DNA of 64,000 bases from Clostridia bacterium (GTDB taxonomy: Bacteria > Bacillota > Clostridia > UMGS1883). Below the pieces are notes generated by a model, which saw only the letters and a program-made list of their open reading frames with translations, was not told the origin of the DNA and searched no databases. The stretch's first letter is position 1; every line of letters begins with the position of its first letter. Below are positions 43,807 through 52,006 of the stretch, piece by piece. Both the position numbers and the translations under genes were made by a program. The stretch is taken from the NCBI GenBank assembly GCA_017505525.1, contig JAFVPB010000056.1:1-64000 (forward strand), in the 5' to 3' direction.

Positions 43807-44697
43807 ATGAGAAAACTGAAAATGATTATTTCAATGCTGATTATATTTGTTATTGTTGCGGGAATGATGTCAAGCACGGTTTCAGCTCAGATTATAAATC
43901 ATTATTTGTACACAGATATCATTGCGACTATTGATGGGTATGAAATAAGAACATTTAACATTGATGGATACACAAATGTAGTGGCTGAAGATTTAAGAAA
44001 TTACGGGTTTATAGTTAACTGGGATCCTTTAAGAAGAAGGCTTGATATATCAAGATCGCCTTATCCTACTGTTACAAGCTATTACGCAGGTGCGAGAATT
44101 CCGAACTATATGGTAGGGCAAGTAGCAGGTAATGTGCTGAAAACTGATATCAAAACATATGTTGAAGGCAAACTTATTGATAGCCACAATATAGATGGAT
44201 TAACTTGTGTTAATATAGAGGAAGTGGCAAAGAGGCTTAATTGTCAGAACGTGTATAACAACTATGAAAGGCGTTTATACATAACACGTAGTCCTTTCCC
44301 TGATTTTAATTCTATAAGTGGTGTGGAGTGGAAGCATTTTGCTAGTCATTTAGCTACTTACAGAGAACTGGACTTACAAGTGATAAGTGCTGATGCATAT
44401 GGCGTATCGTTAAATTATAGATTATATAACGAATACGATAATAATACAATATCGTCGGGGTCAGTATATGTTCCATATCATCCTGAAATTTTTAAATATA
44501 GTTTTCAGGTAAATTCCTACAGGTGGGACGAAGTTTTCAAGGTAGGATTGGTAACAGATATGTTTACTATTCCATTTGGCGATGGAAGGGAATTCAGTAA
44601 AATCCGATTGGTATTAGGTGAAGACGGAATGTTGTATTGTACAACTAACAGAAGCACATTATCTTTTTCGACTTTTGAAGAATGTGAACGTAAATAA
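43807..44697 (+). CDS. Secreted protein with two copper-amine-oxidase-like modules
   Basis: A 296-residue exported protein: signal peptide (about 1-27, ending VSAQ), then two similar modules of about 60 residues each (around 38-80 and 115-158). Both end in a hairpin of the form RRLDISRSPYP or RRLYITRSPFP. They resemble half-modules of the copper-amine-oxidase N-terminal stalk domain. The last ~125 residues form a beta-rich domain I do not recognise. A perfect promoter and an AAGGAGGG site indicate strong constitutive expression from its own unit, separate from the corrinoid operon. Confidence 0.7.
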   Translation: MRKLKMIISMLIIFVIVAGMMSSTVSAQIINHYLYTDIIATIDGYEIRTFNIDGYTNVVAEDLRNYGFIVNWDPLRRRLDISRSPYPTVTSYYAGARIPNYMVGQVAGNVLKTDIKTYVEGKLIDSHNIDGLTCVNIEEVAKRLNCQNVYNNYERRLYITRSPFPDFNSISGVEWKHFASHLATYRELDLQVISADAYGVSLNYRLYNEYDNNTISSGSVYVPYHPEIFKYSFQVNSYRWDEVFKVGLVTDMFTIPFGDGREFSKIRLVLGEDGMLYCTTNRSTLSFSTFEECERK

Positions 44698-44716
44698 ATA
44701 TTAGATACGGTATAAT

Positions 44717-44753
44717 AATAACAAAGGTGTGGGTATATACCCACACCTTTCAG
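44717..44753 (+). repeat. Palindrome A, left copy
   Basis: A 28-bp perfect palindrome (44723-44750) centred on GTATATAC, with flanking bases shared with the inverted right copy at 45022-45058. Confidence 0.85.
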
Positions 44754-44802
44754 ACCGTCGAAAAAGTCGGTCAACCACAAGCAAAATTATAATTTTATAA
44801 AT

Positions 44803-44831
44803 TTGTAGGGTTCGGCGTCCTCGACGAACCG
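44803..44831 (+). repeat. REP-like structured repeat, copy 3
   Basis: Begins TTGTAGGGTTCGG and ends CGACGAACCG. It matches the two copies inside the RAYT gene, with compensating changes in both arms of the stem. Confidence 0.75.
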
Positions 44832-44870
44832 TTAACAATATAATTTTTATCAAAAAAATTAAAAGTTAAG

Positions 44871-44904
44871 AAAGTCCCTGAAAACCACGTTTTCAGGGAC
44901 TTTT
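44871..44904 (+). terminator. Perfect 15-bp hairpin
   Basis: Arms 44871-44885 and 44889-44903 pair perfectly around a CAC loop, followed by TTTT. Terminator-like. Confidence 0.6.
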
Positions 44905-44911
44905 GCTTGCT

Positions 44912-44969
44912 TCTGTTCAATACAATCTCTACCGTACCATCGTACGCCGACGAGATTGTATTGAACAGA
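44912..44969. repeat. 18-bp inverted repeat
   Basis: TCTGTTCAATACAATCTC at 44912-44929 is exactly inverted at 44952-44969. The 22-nt loop also contains short self-complementary CGTAC segments. Confidence 0.8.
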
Positions 44970-44990
44970 TTTACCTTCCTTTTTCCCAGT

Positions 44991-45028
44991 CTTTCAGCGT
45001 GTCGATAGGTTTATCGACACGCTGAAAG
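44991..45028. repeat. 17-bp hairpin overlapping palindrome A'
   Basis: CTTTCAGCGTGTCGATA (44991-45007) pairs with 45012-45028 around a GGTT loop. Its right arm runs into the right-hand palindrome, so the two structures exclude each other. Confidence 0.75.
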
Positions 45029-45058
45029 GTGTGGGTATATACCCACACCTTTGTTATT
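45022..45058 (-). repeat. Palindrome A', right (inverted) copy
   Basis: The same 28-bp palindrome as at 44723-44750 (here 45025-45052), with shared flanks in inverted orientation. It abuts the stop codon of the creatininase-family gene. Confidence 0.85.
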
Positions 45059-45800
45059 TCATAAGCTTAACAAATTCATCTGTAAGAGCTTCAATTTTTT
45101 CTTTTGATTTTTCAACATCCATTTCAATAGCATTCTGCGCGAACCAATCGTCGGTTTCTTTAAGCCTTTCAAGCTTGATTGTGCCGGGATATAAATGTTC
45201 AAGGCTTCCGCATTCATACTTTCCTGCATGATCCCCGGGATATTTTTTGTAAAATTCGGGAGAAACGGTTTTTGAACCGCTTAAGCAGCGCACCCAGTTC
45301 CAGGGGTTATCAATTCCTTTAAGATTTTCATAAAAATCTTTGTTTTCATTGTTGCCCCACCAGCCATATCCATCGTTTTCCTCAAGATATTCAAATATAA
45401 GCTTTCTTGCAGCCTTCATACAAGCAAGCTCCATAGGATTGTAATCTTCTGTTTGATGGGAAATTATAAAATAAATGTTTTTATGAATTCCTGCTCTGAA
45501 AAGAGATTTTAAAACGCAGTAAATATAAGCTTCAAAAGTATCGCAATCAACATGGATAGAGCCTTTTTCGGGCCCTGCAACTGCATAGCTTGCCACACCG
45601 TACCAAACAGGCGGAAGAACTACTGCATCAATTTTTTCAGCAATTCTATCGGCTATTCCTATAGATACCAAAGAATCGCAGCCGAATGGGCAGTGCGCAC
45701 TGTGATACTCCATTGTTCCAATGGGGATAAGGAAAGGCCAGTTTTCTTTTTTTGCTTTTTCTAATTCCTTTGGATAAGTAAATGCCATATTAATACTCAT
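45054..45800 (-). CDS. Creatininase-family amidohydrolase
   Basis: A 248-residue cytoplasmic protein of the creatininase/formamide hydrolase family, dinuclear metal enzymes that open cyclic amides. The metal-binding motif near residue 25 reads IPIGTMEYHSAHCPFGCDS, with Glu, His and Asp ligands in place, and SHQTEDYNPME near 110-120 supplies further conserved polar residues. The substrate is unknown: family members act on creatinine, a mycofactocin precursor or pyrimidine intermediates. It is a single-gene unit, with a palindrome just after the stop and a terminator-containing gap upstream. Confidence 0.82.
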   Translation of the reverse strand: MSINMAFTYPKELEKAKKENWPFLIPIGTMEYHSAHCPFGCDSLVSIGIADRIAEKIDAVVLPPVWYGVASYAVAGPEKGSIHVDCDTFEAYIYCVLKSLFRAGIHKNIYFIISHQTEDYNPMELACMKAARKLIFEYLEENDGYGWWGNNENKDFYENLKGIDNPWNWVRCLSGSKTVSPEFYKKYPGDHAGKYECGSLEHLYPGTIKLERLKETDDWFAQNAIEMDVEKSKEKIEALTDEFVKLMK

Positions 45801-45905
45801 AATATATACCTCCTAAAAAGTTTATAGATTTAGCATACATTTGAGCGAGAACAATGTAAATGGAAGCAACAAGCATTCGCTTGTATAAAATTAGCATAGT
45901 GGATT

Positions 45906-45946
45906 AAAAAGGGGTGTGGAAAACACTGTTTCCACATCCCTTTTTC
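45906..45946 (-). terminator. Terminator of the phosphoglucomutase gene
   Basis: A 17-bp stem with a single G-T pair (45906-45922 with 45929-45945) with flanking A/T runs directly follows the stop codon of the minus-strand gene. Confidence 0.88.
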
Positions 45947-47669
45947 AGCTTTTTATAATTTTCATTGTTTCTTCCATAAGCTTAGAAAGAGTTTCTTTAG
46001 AAGACTCTTTATCCTTATGTGTATATCCGAAATAAAGCTTAAGCTTTGGCTCTGTTCCACTTGGGCGGATTGCTATCCAGCCGTTTGAATTATCAAGTTC
46101 AAGATAAAGCATATTGTTTATAGGCATATTGGTTGGAGCCGTTGTTTTATCGGAATATGTTATAACGCCAGTTTTGTAATCCCTTATGGCATCTACTTTC
46201 AAATCTGCAATCTGAGTGGGGCAGTTTTCGCGGAATTTATTAATCATAGAAGCAATTCTTTCAGGTCCGTCGATACCTTCTTCAAAGATATTTACAACGC
46301 CTTCAAGATAGTAACCGTATTTTTTATAAAGAGCTTCTATAGCATCAAAAAGAGTCATATTCTTTGCACTGTAGTATGCTGCCATTTCAACTATAAGCAT
46401 AGAAGCAACAACGGCATCTTTATCGCGCGCATATGTTCCGCTTAAGTATCCGTAGCTTTCTTCAAAACCGAATATATAAGAATTGGAATTTGTTTTTTCA
46501 AATTCTTTTATCTTTTCTCCTATGAATTTAAAGCCCGTAAGAACTTCCATCATTTCCACACCGTAATATTTTGTTATGGCGCGAATCATTTCAGTTGTAA
46601 CAACAGTTTTTATAACAACACCGTTTTGGGGCATTGTTCCTTTTTCAGCATGCTGTGAAAGGATATAATCGGTTAAAAGAGCACCTGTCTGATTGCCTGT
46701 GAGGGTAACGTATTCGCCATCGCTGTTTTTCACAACAATGCCAACTCTGTCGCAATCAGGGTCGGTGCCGATAATTAAATCGGTGTTGTGTTTTTTAGCA
46801 AGTTCTATTGCGATGTTGAAGCCTTCTTTATCCTCAGGATTAGGACTTTTAACGGTTGGGAAATTGCCATCGGGTGCTTCCTGCTCTTTTACAACGATAA
46901 GATTTTTTAGCCCCGACATTGCAAGAATTTTCTGTACTAAAACGTTTCCACTGCCGTGAAATGGAGTGTAGATAACGCTGAAATCATCGGGAAGATTTTC
47001 GATAACGTTTTTATTCACTCTGCGTGAGAAAACATTTTCAAGGTATACCTTATCAACATCTTCACCAATGTAGGTGAGAAGACCTTTTTCCAAAGCCTCT
47101 TTTTCCGTTATCATAAGAGGTCCTGTAAGTAAATCAATATTTTGTATTTCATTTGTTACAATTTCTGCGCCCTCGGGAGCAAGCTGAGCACCATCCTCGC
47201 CGTAAACCTTATACCCATTATACTTTGAGGGATTATGGCTTGCAGTTATCACAATGCCTGAAAAGCATCCAAGATGACGAACTGCAAAGCTTAATTCAGG
47301 CGTGGGACGGAGGGCATCGAAAAGATATGTTTTAATATTGTTGGCGCAAAGCACCAAAGCTGATTCGAGTGCAAATTCCGGGCTGAAATTTCTTGAATCG
47401 TATGCGATAACAACGCCTTTTTTTTCTTTTTTTGCTTTTTTTACGTATTCAGCCAATCCCTGAGTTGCCTGCCTTACGGTGAAAACATTCATTCTGTTTG
47501 TTCCTGCGCCAAGAATTCCGCGCAGACCAGCAGTACCAAAGCTTAAAGATTTATGAAATCTATCTTCAATTTCCTTTTCATCGTTTTTTATATTAAACAA
47601 TTCTTCTTTTAAATAACTGTCAAGCTTTTCAAAATTAATCCACTCGTTGTACTTTTCAATGTAGTTCAT
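45945..47669 (-). CDS. pgcA: Phosphoglucomutase/phosphomannomutase (PgcA type)
   Basis: A 574-residue alpha-D-phosphohexomutase that interconverts glucose-1-phosphate and glucose-6-phosphate, supplying UDP-glucose and wall polymers. The phosphoserine loop is TASHNP with Ser144, the magnesium loop GTDPDCDRVG has Asp303, Asp305 and Asp307, the sugar-binding loop is FGFEESYGYL, and the phosphate-binding C-terminal loop is RPSGTEPKLK. Length and the N-terminal FGTAGLRGILGAGTNRMN match the Bacillus PgcA group. It overlaps the upstream VanZ-like gene by 14 bp. Confidence 0.93.
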   Translation of the reverse strand: MNYIEKYNEWINFEKLDSYLKEELFNIKNDEKEIEDRFHKSLSFGTAGLRGILGAGTNRMNVFTVRQATQGLAEYVKKAKKEKKGVVIAYDSRNFSPEFALESALVLCANNIKTYLFDALRPTPELSFAVRHLGCFSGIVITASHNPSKYNGYKVYGEDGAQLAPEGAEIVTNEIQNIDLLTGPLMITEKEALEKGLLTYIGEDVDKVYLENVFSRRVNKNVIENLPDDFSVIYTPFHGSGNVLVQKILAMSGLKNLIVVKEQEAPDGNFPTVKSPNPEDKEGFNIAIELAKKHNTDLIIGTDPDCDRVGIVVKNSDGEYVTLTGNQTGALLTDYILSQHAEKGTMPQNGVVIKTVVTTEMIRAITKYYGVEMMEVLTGFKFIGEKIKEFEKTNSNSYIFGFEESYGYLSGTYARDKDAVVASMLIVEMAAYYSAKNMTLFDAIEALYKKYGYYLEGVVNIFEEGIDGPERIASMINKFRENCPTQIADLKVDAIRDYKTGVITYSDKTTAPTNMPINNMLYLELDNSNGWIAIRPSGTEPKLKLYFGYTHKDKESSKETLSKLMEETMKIIKS

Positions 47670-48123
47670 TTTTTTCTCTCCTGATTGATAATATTTTTAT
47701 AATCCCGCTTCCAAAGGCACCGCCAAGGGTGTCGAGAAGCACATCTTTAATTTCACCTGACCTGCCGGGAACAAATAGTTGATGAATTTCATCGCTGCAG
47801 GCATATAAAAAGCAGAATAGAAGTGCAAATAAAAATTGCCGCTTTCCATATATTTTATACTGGGAAAGAATAAGAGTAAAGATTAGTGTGAGTACGGCAT
47901 ATATTGAAAAATGTGCCGTTTTTCTTACTAAGGTGCTAACCTTTTCTGAAAGAGCATCAATTTCCTCTTCCGTTAGATTATCGTTGAAATCAATGATTTT
48001 TACAATTGTTTTTATAAAGCGCGAGCTTGTGCCTTTCGATACAGTTGCTTCCTGCGATGAGAAATAGAATATTAAACTCATACAAGAGATAAGCGCACAC
48101 CATAAAATAATTTTCTTAAACAT
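47656..48123 (-). CDS. VanZ-like membrane protein
   Basis: A 155-residue integral membrane protein with four predicted helices and the VanZ signatures FYFSSQEATVSKGTSS near the first helix, RKTAHFSIYAVLTL and SDEIHQLFVPGRSGEIKDVLLDTLGGAFG. VanZ-family proteins occur widely and their function is mostly unknown; one member gives low-level teicoplanin tolerance, which cannot be assumed here. It is co-transcribed with pgcA, which it overlaps. Confidence 0.88.
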   Translation of the reverse strand: MFKKIILWCALISCMSLIFYFSSQEATVSKGTSSRFIKTIVKIIDFNDNLTEEEIDALSEKVSTLVRKTAHFSIYAVLTLIFTLILSQYKIYGKRQFLFALLFCFLYACSDEIHQLFVPGRSGEIKDVLLDTLGGAFGSGIIKILSIRREKNELH

Positions 48124-48187
48124 TATATGCTCCTATAAATTATAATATGATTATAATACACTTTTTTCTATTAAAAGTCAAATTAAA

Positions 48188-48217
48188 TTGACATATTCAG
48201 GTTTGAACTGATATAAT
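48188..48217 (+). promoter_or_regulatory. Sigma-A promoter for the AraC/AAC(3)-like pair
   Basis: TTGACA (48188-48193) and TATAAT (48212-48217) are both perfect and 18 bp apart, 17 bp upstream of the ATG at 48235. Confidence 0.8.
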
Positions 48218-48234
48218 TGTCTGGAGGTGGAATT

Positions 48235-49065
48235 ATGGAATATTTACACGATATTTTTCTTGCAAATCTGAATGTGGTAGAGCGATTGGGAGGATTCTTT
48301 TCTCTTGGAAAGGGAGGAAATTGGGAGAACGGGGATCATGTTTTTGAACAGAATAAATTTTACTATGTAACGGGCGGAGAATGCTCAATTACTGTAGAGG
48401 GAAAAACGTACAATGCAAAAAAAGGTATGTGGTTTTTTATTCCGGCAGGAACAGTTCATAAATATCACAATTATTCCAATAAGACTATGGAAAAATACTG
48501 GATACATTTTGATTTATATCCCGATTCAAGCTTATTAAAGTCGCTTTCACTTAGTCATTATGTTAATGTTAGTGAGGATTCCGCTGTTACAAGGCTTTTT
48601 GATGAATATATAAAGCTAAAAAGAAATGATAGCCTGACAGACAAAATAGAAATTAAGGCGCTGCTTTTAAGGCTTGTAAGCGAATATATAAAGCTTTCTA
48701 AAAATTCCGATATTAAGGTGGAAAAGAAAATGGAAGACAGAATAGAAAAGGTGCTTTCTTATATAAATACTAATCTTAAAAAAGAGCTTACGAATGAAGA
48801 ACTTGCAAAAATCTGCTTTTTGCATCCTAATCATTTTATTCGTTTTTTTAAGCAAAAAATGGGTTCAACACCGCAACAGTATATAATGCAGAAAAGAATG
48901 GAATCTGCAAAAAGACTTATTGAGCAAACTGATTTAAATATGGCAGAAATAGCTGAAAAAACAGGGTTTTACGATATGGCACATCTTTCAAAAGCGTTTA
49001 AAAAATTTTATTCCATGGCACCAACACAGTATAAAGTATATGCAAGGAGAGAAGTGGGCAGATGA
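48235..49065 (+). CDS. AraC-family transcriptional regulator
   Basis: A 276-residue regulator with an N-terminal cupin (about 10-110; AKKGMWFFIPAGTVHKYHN) and a C-terminal AraC helix-turn-helix pair (about 175-272; LTNEELAKICFLHPNHFIRFFKQKMG and MAEIAEKTGFYDMAHLSKAFKKF). The ATG at 48235 has GGAGGTGG just upstream; a TTG at 48217 lies within the promoter and is not a likely start. It overlaps the acetyltransferase gene by 4 bp (ATGA), so the two are translated together, which suggests that they respond to the same signal. Confidence 0.9.
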   Translation: MEYLHDIFLANLNVVERLGGFFSLGKGGNWENGDHVFEQNKFYYVTGGECSITVEGKTYNAKKGMWFFIPAGTVHKYHNYSNKTMEKYWIHFDLYPDSSLLKSLSLSHYVNVSEDSAVTRLFDEYIKLKRNDSLTDKIEIKALLLRLVSEYIKLSKNSDIKVEKKMEDRIEKVLSYINTNLKKELTNEELAKICFLHPNHFIRFFKQKMGSTPQQYIMQKRMESAKRLIEQTDLNMAEIAEKTGFYDMAHLSKAFKKFYSMAPTQYKVYARREVGR

Positions 49066-49853
49066 TAAATAAACACGAACTATACAACGCACTTAATGGA
49101 TTGAATATTCCCAAGGGGAAGCCTGTTATAATACATACATCGCTTAAGGCAATAGGAGAAACAGAGGGCGGAGCAGAAGCACTTCTGGAAATGCTTATAA
49201 CATATGCAGAAGAAAACAAAAACCTTATTTGTATTCCCACGCATACATGGAAAACCATGGTTATGGATATGAACAATCCTGATTCGTGCCTTGGTGTGCT
49301 GCCATCTTTAGCTTCGAAGCACCCAAAGGGAATAAGAAGTATGCATCCCACACATTCAATCACAGTTTTTGGCGACAGGAAAAGGGCGGAGGAATTTGTG
49401 AAAAACGAAAAAAATGTTGATACGCCAACAAATCCCGAGGGAGCTTACGGCAACATAATTAAAGAAGACGGATATGTGCTTTTAATTGGAGTTAATCAGA
49501 CGAAAAATACAATTATCCACTGTATTGAAGAAATGCTTTCGGTTAAAAACCGCCTCACAAAAGAGAAGGTTGAAGCAAAAATTATTCATAAAGATGGCAC
49601 AGTTGAAAAAAGATATCTTTATTGGTTCGACGATGCGGCATCAAGTGATGTTTCTTTAAATTTTGGGAAATTTGAAGAAGCTTTCAGGCACTTTAACTGC
49701 ATTCAGGATGGCTTTTTTGGAAATGCAAAAACCCAGCTGTGCAGTGTAACAGGAATTAAAAAAGCACTTGAAATAATCTATAAGAAAGCAGGCGATACTG
49801 AACTTTTAAGCAACGATTTGCCGCTTGATGAATCATTTTATAAAACAAACTAA
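49062..49853 (+). CDS. AAC(3)/YokD-family N-acetyltransferase-like protein
   Basis: A 263-residue protein of the aminoglycoside 3-N-acetyltransferase superfamily. The family blocks HTSLKAIGETEGGAEALLEML, HPTHSITVFG and DTPTNPEGAYGNI with a conserved His near position 107 are present, and GVNQTKNTIIHCIEE also fits. Many chromosomal members of Firmicutes (YokD-like) are not resistance enzymes, so no drug phenotype should be inferred. The natural acceptor is unknown. It overlaps the AraC gene, its probable regulator, by 4 bp. Confidence 0.82.
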   Translation: MINKHELYNALNGLNIPKGKPVIIHTSLKAIGETEGGAEALLEMLITYAEENKNLICIPTHTWKTMVMDMNNPDSCLGVLPSLASKHPKGIRSMHPTHSITVFGDRKRAEEFVKNEKNVDTPTNPEGAYGNIIKEDGYVLLIGVNQTKNTIIHCIEEMLSVKNRLTKEKVEAKIIHKDGTVEKRYLYWFDDAASSDVSLNFGKFEEAFRHFNCIQDGFFGNAKTQLCSVTGIKKALEIIYKKAGDTELLSNDLPLDESFYKTN

Positions 49854-49882
49854 TTCCATCATCTACCAGAAAATGATTACAT

Positions 49883-49940
49883 AAAAACTCCTTTTTTGCG
49901 AACAATAGTTATTGTAAATATCAGCAAAAAAGGAGTTTTT
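49883..49940 (+). promoter_or_regulatory. 17-bp inverted repeat covering the ribosome-binding site of the truncated spoVT copy
   Basis: AAAAACTCCTTTTTTGC (49883-49899) is exactly inverted at 49924-49940, and the right arm contains the AAGGAG of the following reading frame. It could hide the ribosome-binding site or end transcription from the AAC(3) gene. A weaker version precedes the complete spoVT. Confidence 0.65.
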
Positions 49941-49946
49941 TACAAA

Positions 49947-50141
49947 ATGAAAGCAACAGGAATAGTAAGAAGAATAGATGACCTCGGTCGTGTTGTAATA
50001 CCAAAAGAGATAAGAAGAACAATGAGAATCCACGAGGGGGACCCACTATGTACCTTGTTGCTACATAGAAAATACAAAAAAACGAGCACTGAAGAGAATT
50101 TTCGCCCCAATGCCCATATGGTAGATATTTGGTTGATTTGA
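49947..50141 (+). pseudogene. Truncated SpoVT/AbrB copy (64 aa)
   Basis: The first 101 bp of coding sequence match those of the complete spoVT at 52007 with three differences, and the upstream ~70 bp are also related. After GDPL the match ends (50047) and the frame continues with an unrelated tail (CTLLLHRKYKK...). The AbrB-type DNA-binding swapped-hairpin domain is therefore incomplete and the GAF-like C-terminal domain is missing. A short stem (50046-50052 with 50062-50068) lies exactly at the breakpoint. It may be an inactive relic, or could make a small partial DNA-binding peptide. Confidence 0.85.
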
Positions 50142-50176
50142 ATTAGATACTCTGTTTTAGGCAACCTCGTTTTTGG

Positions 50177-50929
50177 TTATGCAAGATTTGATATTTCCTT
50201 GTAATTAATAATATCCATGACCTTGGTAGTGTAATACTTTTTTAAAACAGATAGAACGATAAGTGACACAACTAGAGAACATCTTATGGTTATTATTATA
50301 ACATACAAAAGATTTATTTCATCATCTACAGACTTTGTTTTTGGTGGTTTGCTATATATTTCAAGTATCTTGTGCTGATTTGCATAAGAAATGATTTTTT
50401 CTTTCTTATCAGAGAAATAATCATTTGCAATTTCGGGAATATCTTCAACAGTAGAATCAGAAAAAATTTCAAAATCTGTTGATAGTGTTGTTAACTTTCC
50501 GTATAAAACCAAATCTTCAATTCCAGACATCATACTGTTTTTCAAATAATCTCTGCCATGAGAATTGGCTTGAATAAGAAATTCAAAACCGTTTTTATCA
50601 ACTGCAAGATAATATGCTTTTGTATTTAACCTTTTGCCGTTAACTGTATTAACCAATTCAAAGATTTCAGTACAAGAAACAATCGAATCAATATAGTAAT
50701 TTTCACCGTCGATACTGTTTTCTGAAAGTCGTTCATAATTTATCGGAACGAATTTTTGATTGTATTTATTTGTGCTAAAAAAGAAAGATGCAATTAATAA
50801 AATAATAATGCCAAAAATAAGCATTTGTGTGATTTTGCTTGCTCGATTGTATTTTAATAACATTGATTTTAAATGTTCATCGTATGCTATGTCTAAAACT
50901 GAATGTTGATTTGATTCAAAGTTATTCAT
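50177..50929 (-). CDS. Membrane protein of unknown function (cassette gene)
   Basis: A 250-residue protein with two membrane helices (about 36-54 and 205-228) enclosing a ~150-residue extracytoplasmic domain that I do not recognise. Its base composition is more AT-rich than the neighbours. It lies between a truncated and a complete copy of the spoVT 5' end, together with one other gene, and is transcribed toward the truncated copy. This placement suggests recent acquisition or rearrangement. Confidence 0.6.
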   Translation of the reverse strand: MNNFESNQHSVLDIAYDEHLKSMLLKYNRASKITQMLIFGIIILLIASFFFSTNKYNQKFVPINYERLSENSIDGENYYIDSIVSCTEIFELVNTVNGKRLNTKAYYLAVDKNGFEFLIQANSHGRDYLKNSMMSGIEDLVLYGKLTTLSTDFEIFSDSTVEDIPEIANDYFSDKKEKIISYANQHKILEIYSKPPKTKSVDDEINLLYVIIITIRCSLVVSLIVLSVLKKYYTTKVMDIINYKEISNLA

Positions 50930-51058
50930 AGTATTATCCTCTTCTGATTTGTATAGTATATATCGACAGTATTATACAATACAAAACAAAATAAGTAAAG
51001 TGTATTTTTCTGCTCTTCTTGCACTATTCAAATCATTGATGCAAAAGTTATATTTGTA

Positions 51059-51087
51059 TTGACAATCTTGTATGCCTATGATACAAT
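51059..51087 (+). promoter_or_regulatory. Consensus sigma-A promoter of the zinc-ribbon membrane gene
   Basis: TTGACA (51059-51064) and TACAAT (51082-51087) are 17 bp apart, 57 bp upstream of the ATG at 51144. Confidence 0.75.
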
Positions 51088-51143
51088 CACTCTGGTTAGT
51101 TGTATGCTTTTTTGCGTTGTTCATAAAGCTAGAGGTGATATAA

Positions 51144-51830
51144 ATGGTATATAAAGTCTATAAAAAAACAGCAACAGTGAAATTTCCTGTATTATTTAAA
51201 TGTGAAAATTGCGGAAATTATAATGCGATACTTCATCCATTCAGTGTTAGTACAACATACAACGATAAAGGAGTTCTAACGCAAAAAGGTATTGATAAGC
51301 GCGAGAAAAGGACGGATGAGGATTTAACCAGACAACTTTCAAATTTGTACGCCGAGATTGCAGATGCAACAATGAATGACAACTTTAAAAAAGCAGAATA
51401 TCACTGCATTTGTAATCATTGTAAGGCAAAGCCAATATGGTCTTTTTTTAAAAACACTGTTTTGGAGCATATTTGTAAAATTGCACTATATATCTCAGTC
51501 TTTATCACGATGTTTTTATTACTACCAATTCTTGACGGAGATTATTCCCAAACAAGTAAGCTTCTTATTCCGTTGAGCATACTAATGCTTACATATATTC
51601 CTAGATTTATTTTATATCAAGTAAAACAAGCAAAAATTCTTGCAACAACGAAAGAATACAAGCCGATGATATTTAAAGATCAATCGGATTGCGTGATAAA
51701 ACTAAAACAGTTACAGAATCCCCCAAAAACCGAATATACTCAAACAACACAAAATCTTCATAGATGGCGTTGCAGTAATTGCTATAATCTGAGAAGTCAA
51801 ACTCCTTGTGAACATTGTGGAAATGAATAA
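51144..51830 (+). CDS. Zinc-ribbon membrane protein (cassette gene)
   Basis: A 228-residue protein with an N-terminal CxxC (FKCENCGNY near 19), a second CxxC (CICNHCKAK near 88) that together may form one zinc site, two adjacent membrane helices (about 115-155), and a C-terminal zinc ribbon (RWRCSNCYNLRSQTPCEHCGNE). I do not recognise the family. AGAGGTGA precedes the start, and it has its own consensus promoter and terminator, so it is an independent unit within the spoVT-flanked cassette. Confidence 0.6.
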   Translation: MVYKVYKKTATVKFPVLFKCENCGNYNAILHPFSVSTTYNDKGVLTQKGIDKREKRTDEDLTRQLSNLYAEIADATMNDNFKKAEYHCICNHCKAKPIWSFFKNTVLEHICKIALYISVFITMFLLLPILDGDYSQTSKLLIPLSILMLTYIPRFILYQVKQAKILATTKEYKPMIFKDQSDCVIKLKQLQNPPKTEYTQTTQNLHRWRCSNCYNLRSQTPCEHCGNE

Positions 51831-51837
51831 TATAATA

Positions 51838-51889
51838 ATCCTTGCTTTACATAAAATATCACTACTAATTTGTAAAGCAAGGATTTTTC
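51838..51889 (+). terminator. Terminator of the zinc-ribbon membrane gene
   Basis: A perfect 14-bp stem (51838-51851 with 51871-51884) with a 19-nt loop, followed by a T-run, begins 7 bp after the stop. Confidence 0.8.
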
Positions 51890-52006
51890 ATTTCTAAATT
51901 TCCCTTACATAAAAATTCCTTATAATACTCACAATTTTCCTTACATAAAAATTCCTTGGTTGCACACAATAGTTATGTAAAATAAAGCAAAAGGAGCATT
52001 ATTTAT

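Larger units (their letters stand above)
44698..45053. other. 356-bp palindrome-rich intergenic region
   Basis: No gene is seen. The region contains, in order, a 28-bp perfect palindrome (44723-44750), a REP-like element (44803-44831), a 15-bp hairpin (44871-44903), an 18-bp inverted repeat with a 22-nt loop (44912-44969), a 17-bp hairpin (44991-45028) and an inverted copy of the first palindrome (45025-45052). It separates two convergent genes. Confidence 0.85.

Noticed and set aside
44717-45058. Insertion sequence ends
   Set aside because: The inverted palindromes enclose no transposase and no target duplication is visible; a non-autonomous element remains possible.
47656-48123. Glycopeptide resistance determinant (VanZ)
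   Set aside because: There are no vanHAX or regulatory genes; VanZ-like proteins are widespread and mostly of unknown function.
49062-49853. Aminoglycoside resistance gene
   Set aside because: The protein belongs to the AAC(3)/YokD superfamily, but most chromosomal members are not resistance enzymes and nothing here shows a drug substrate.
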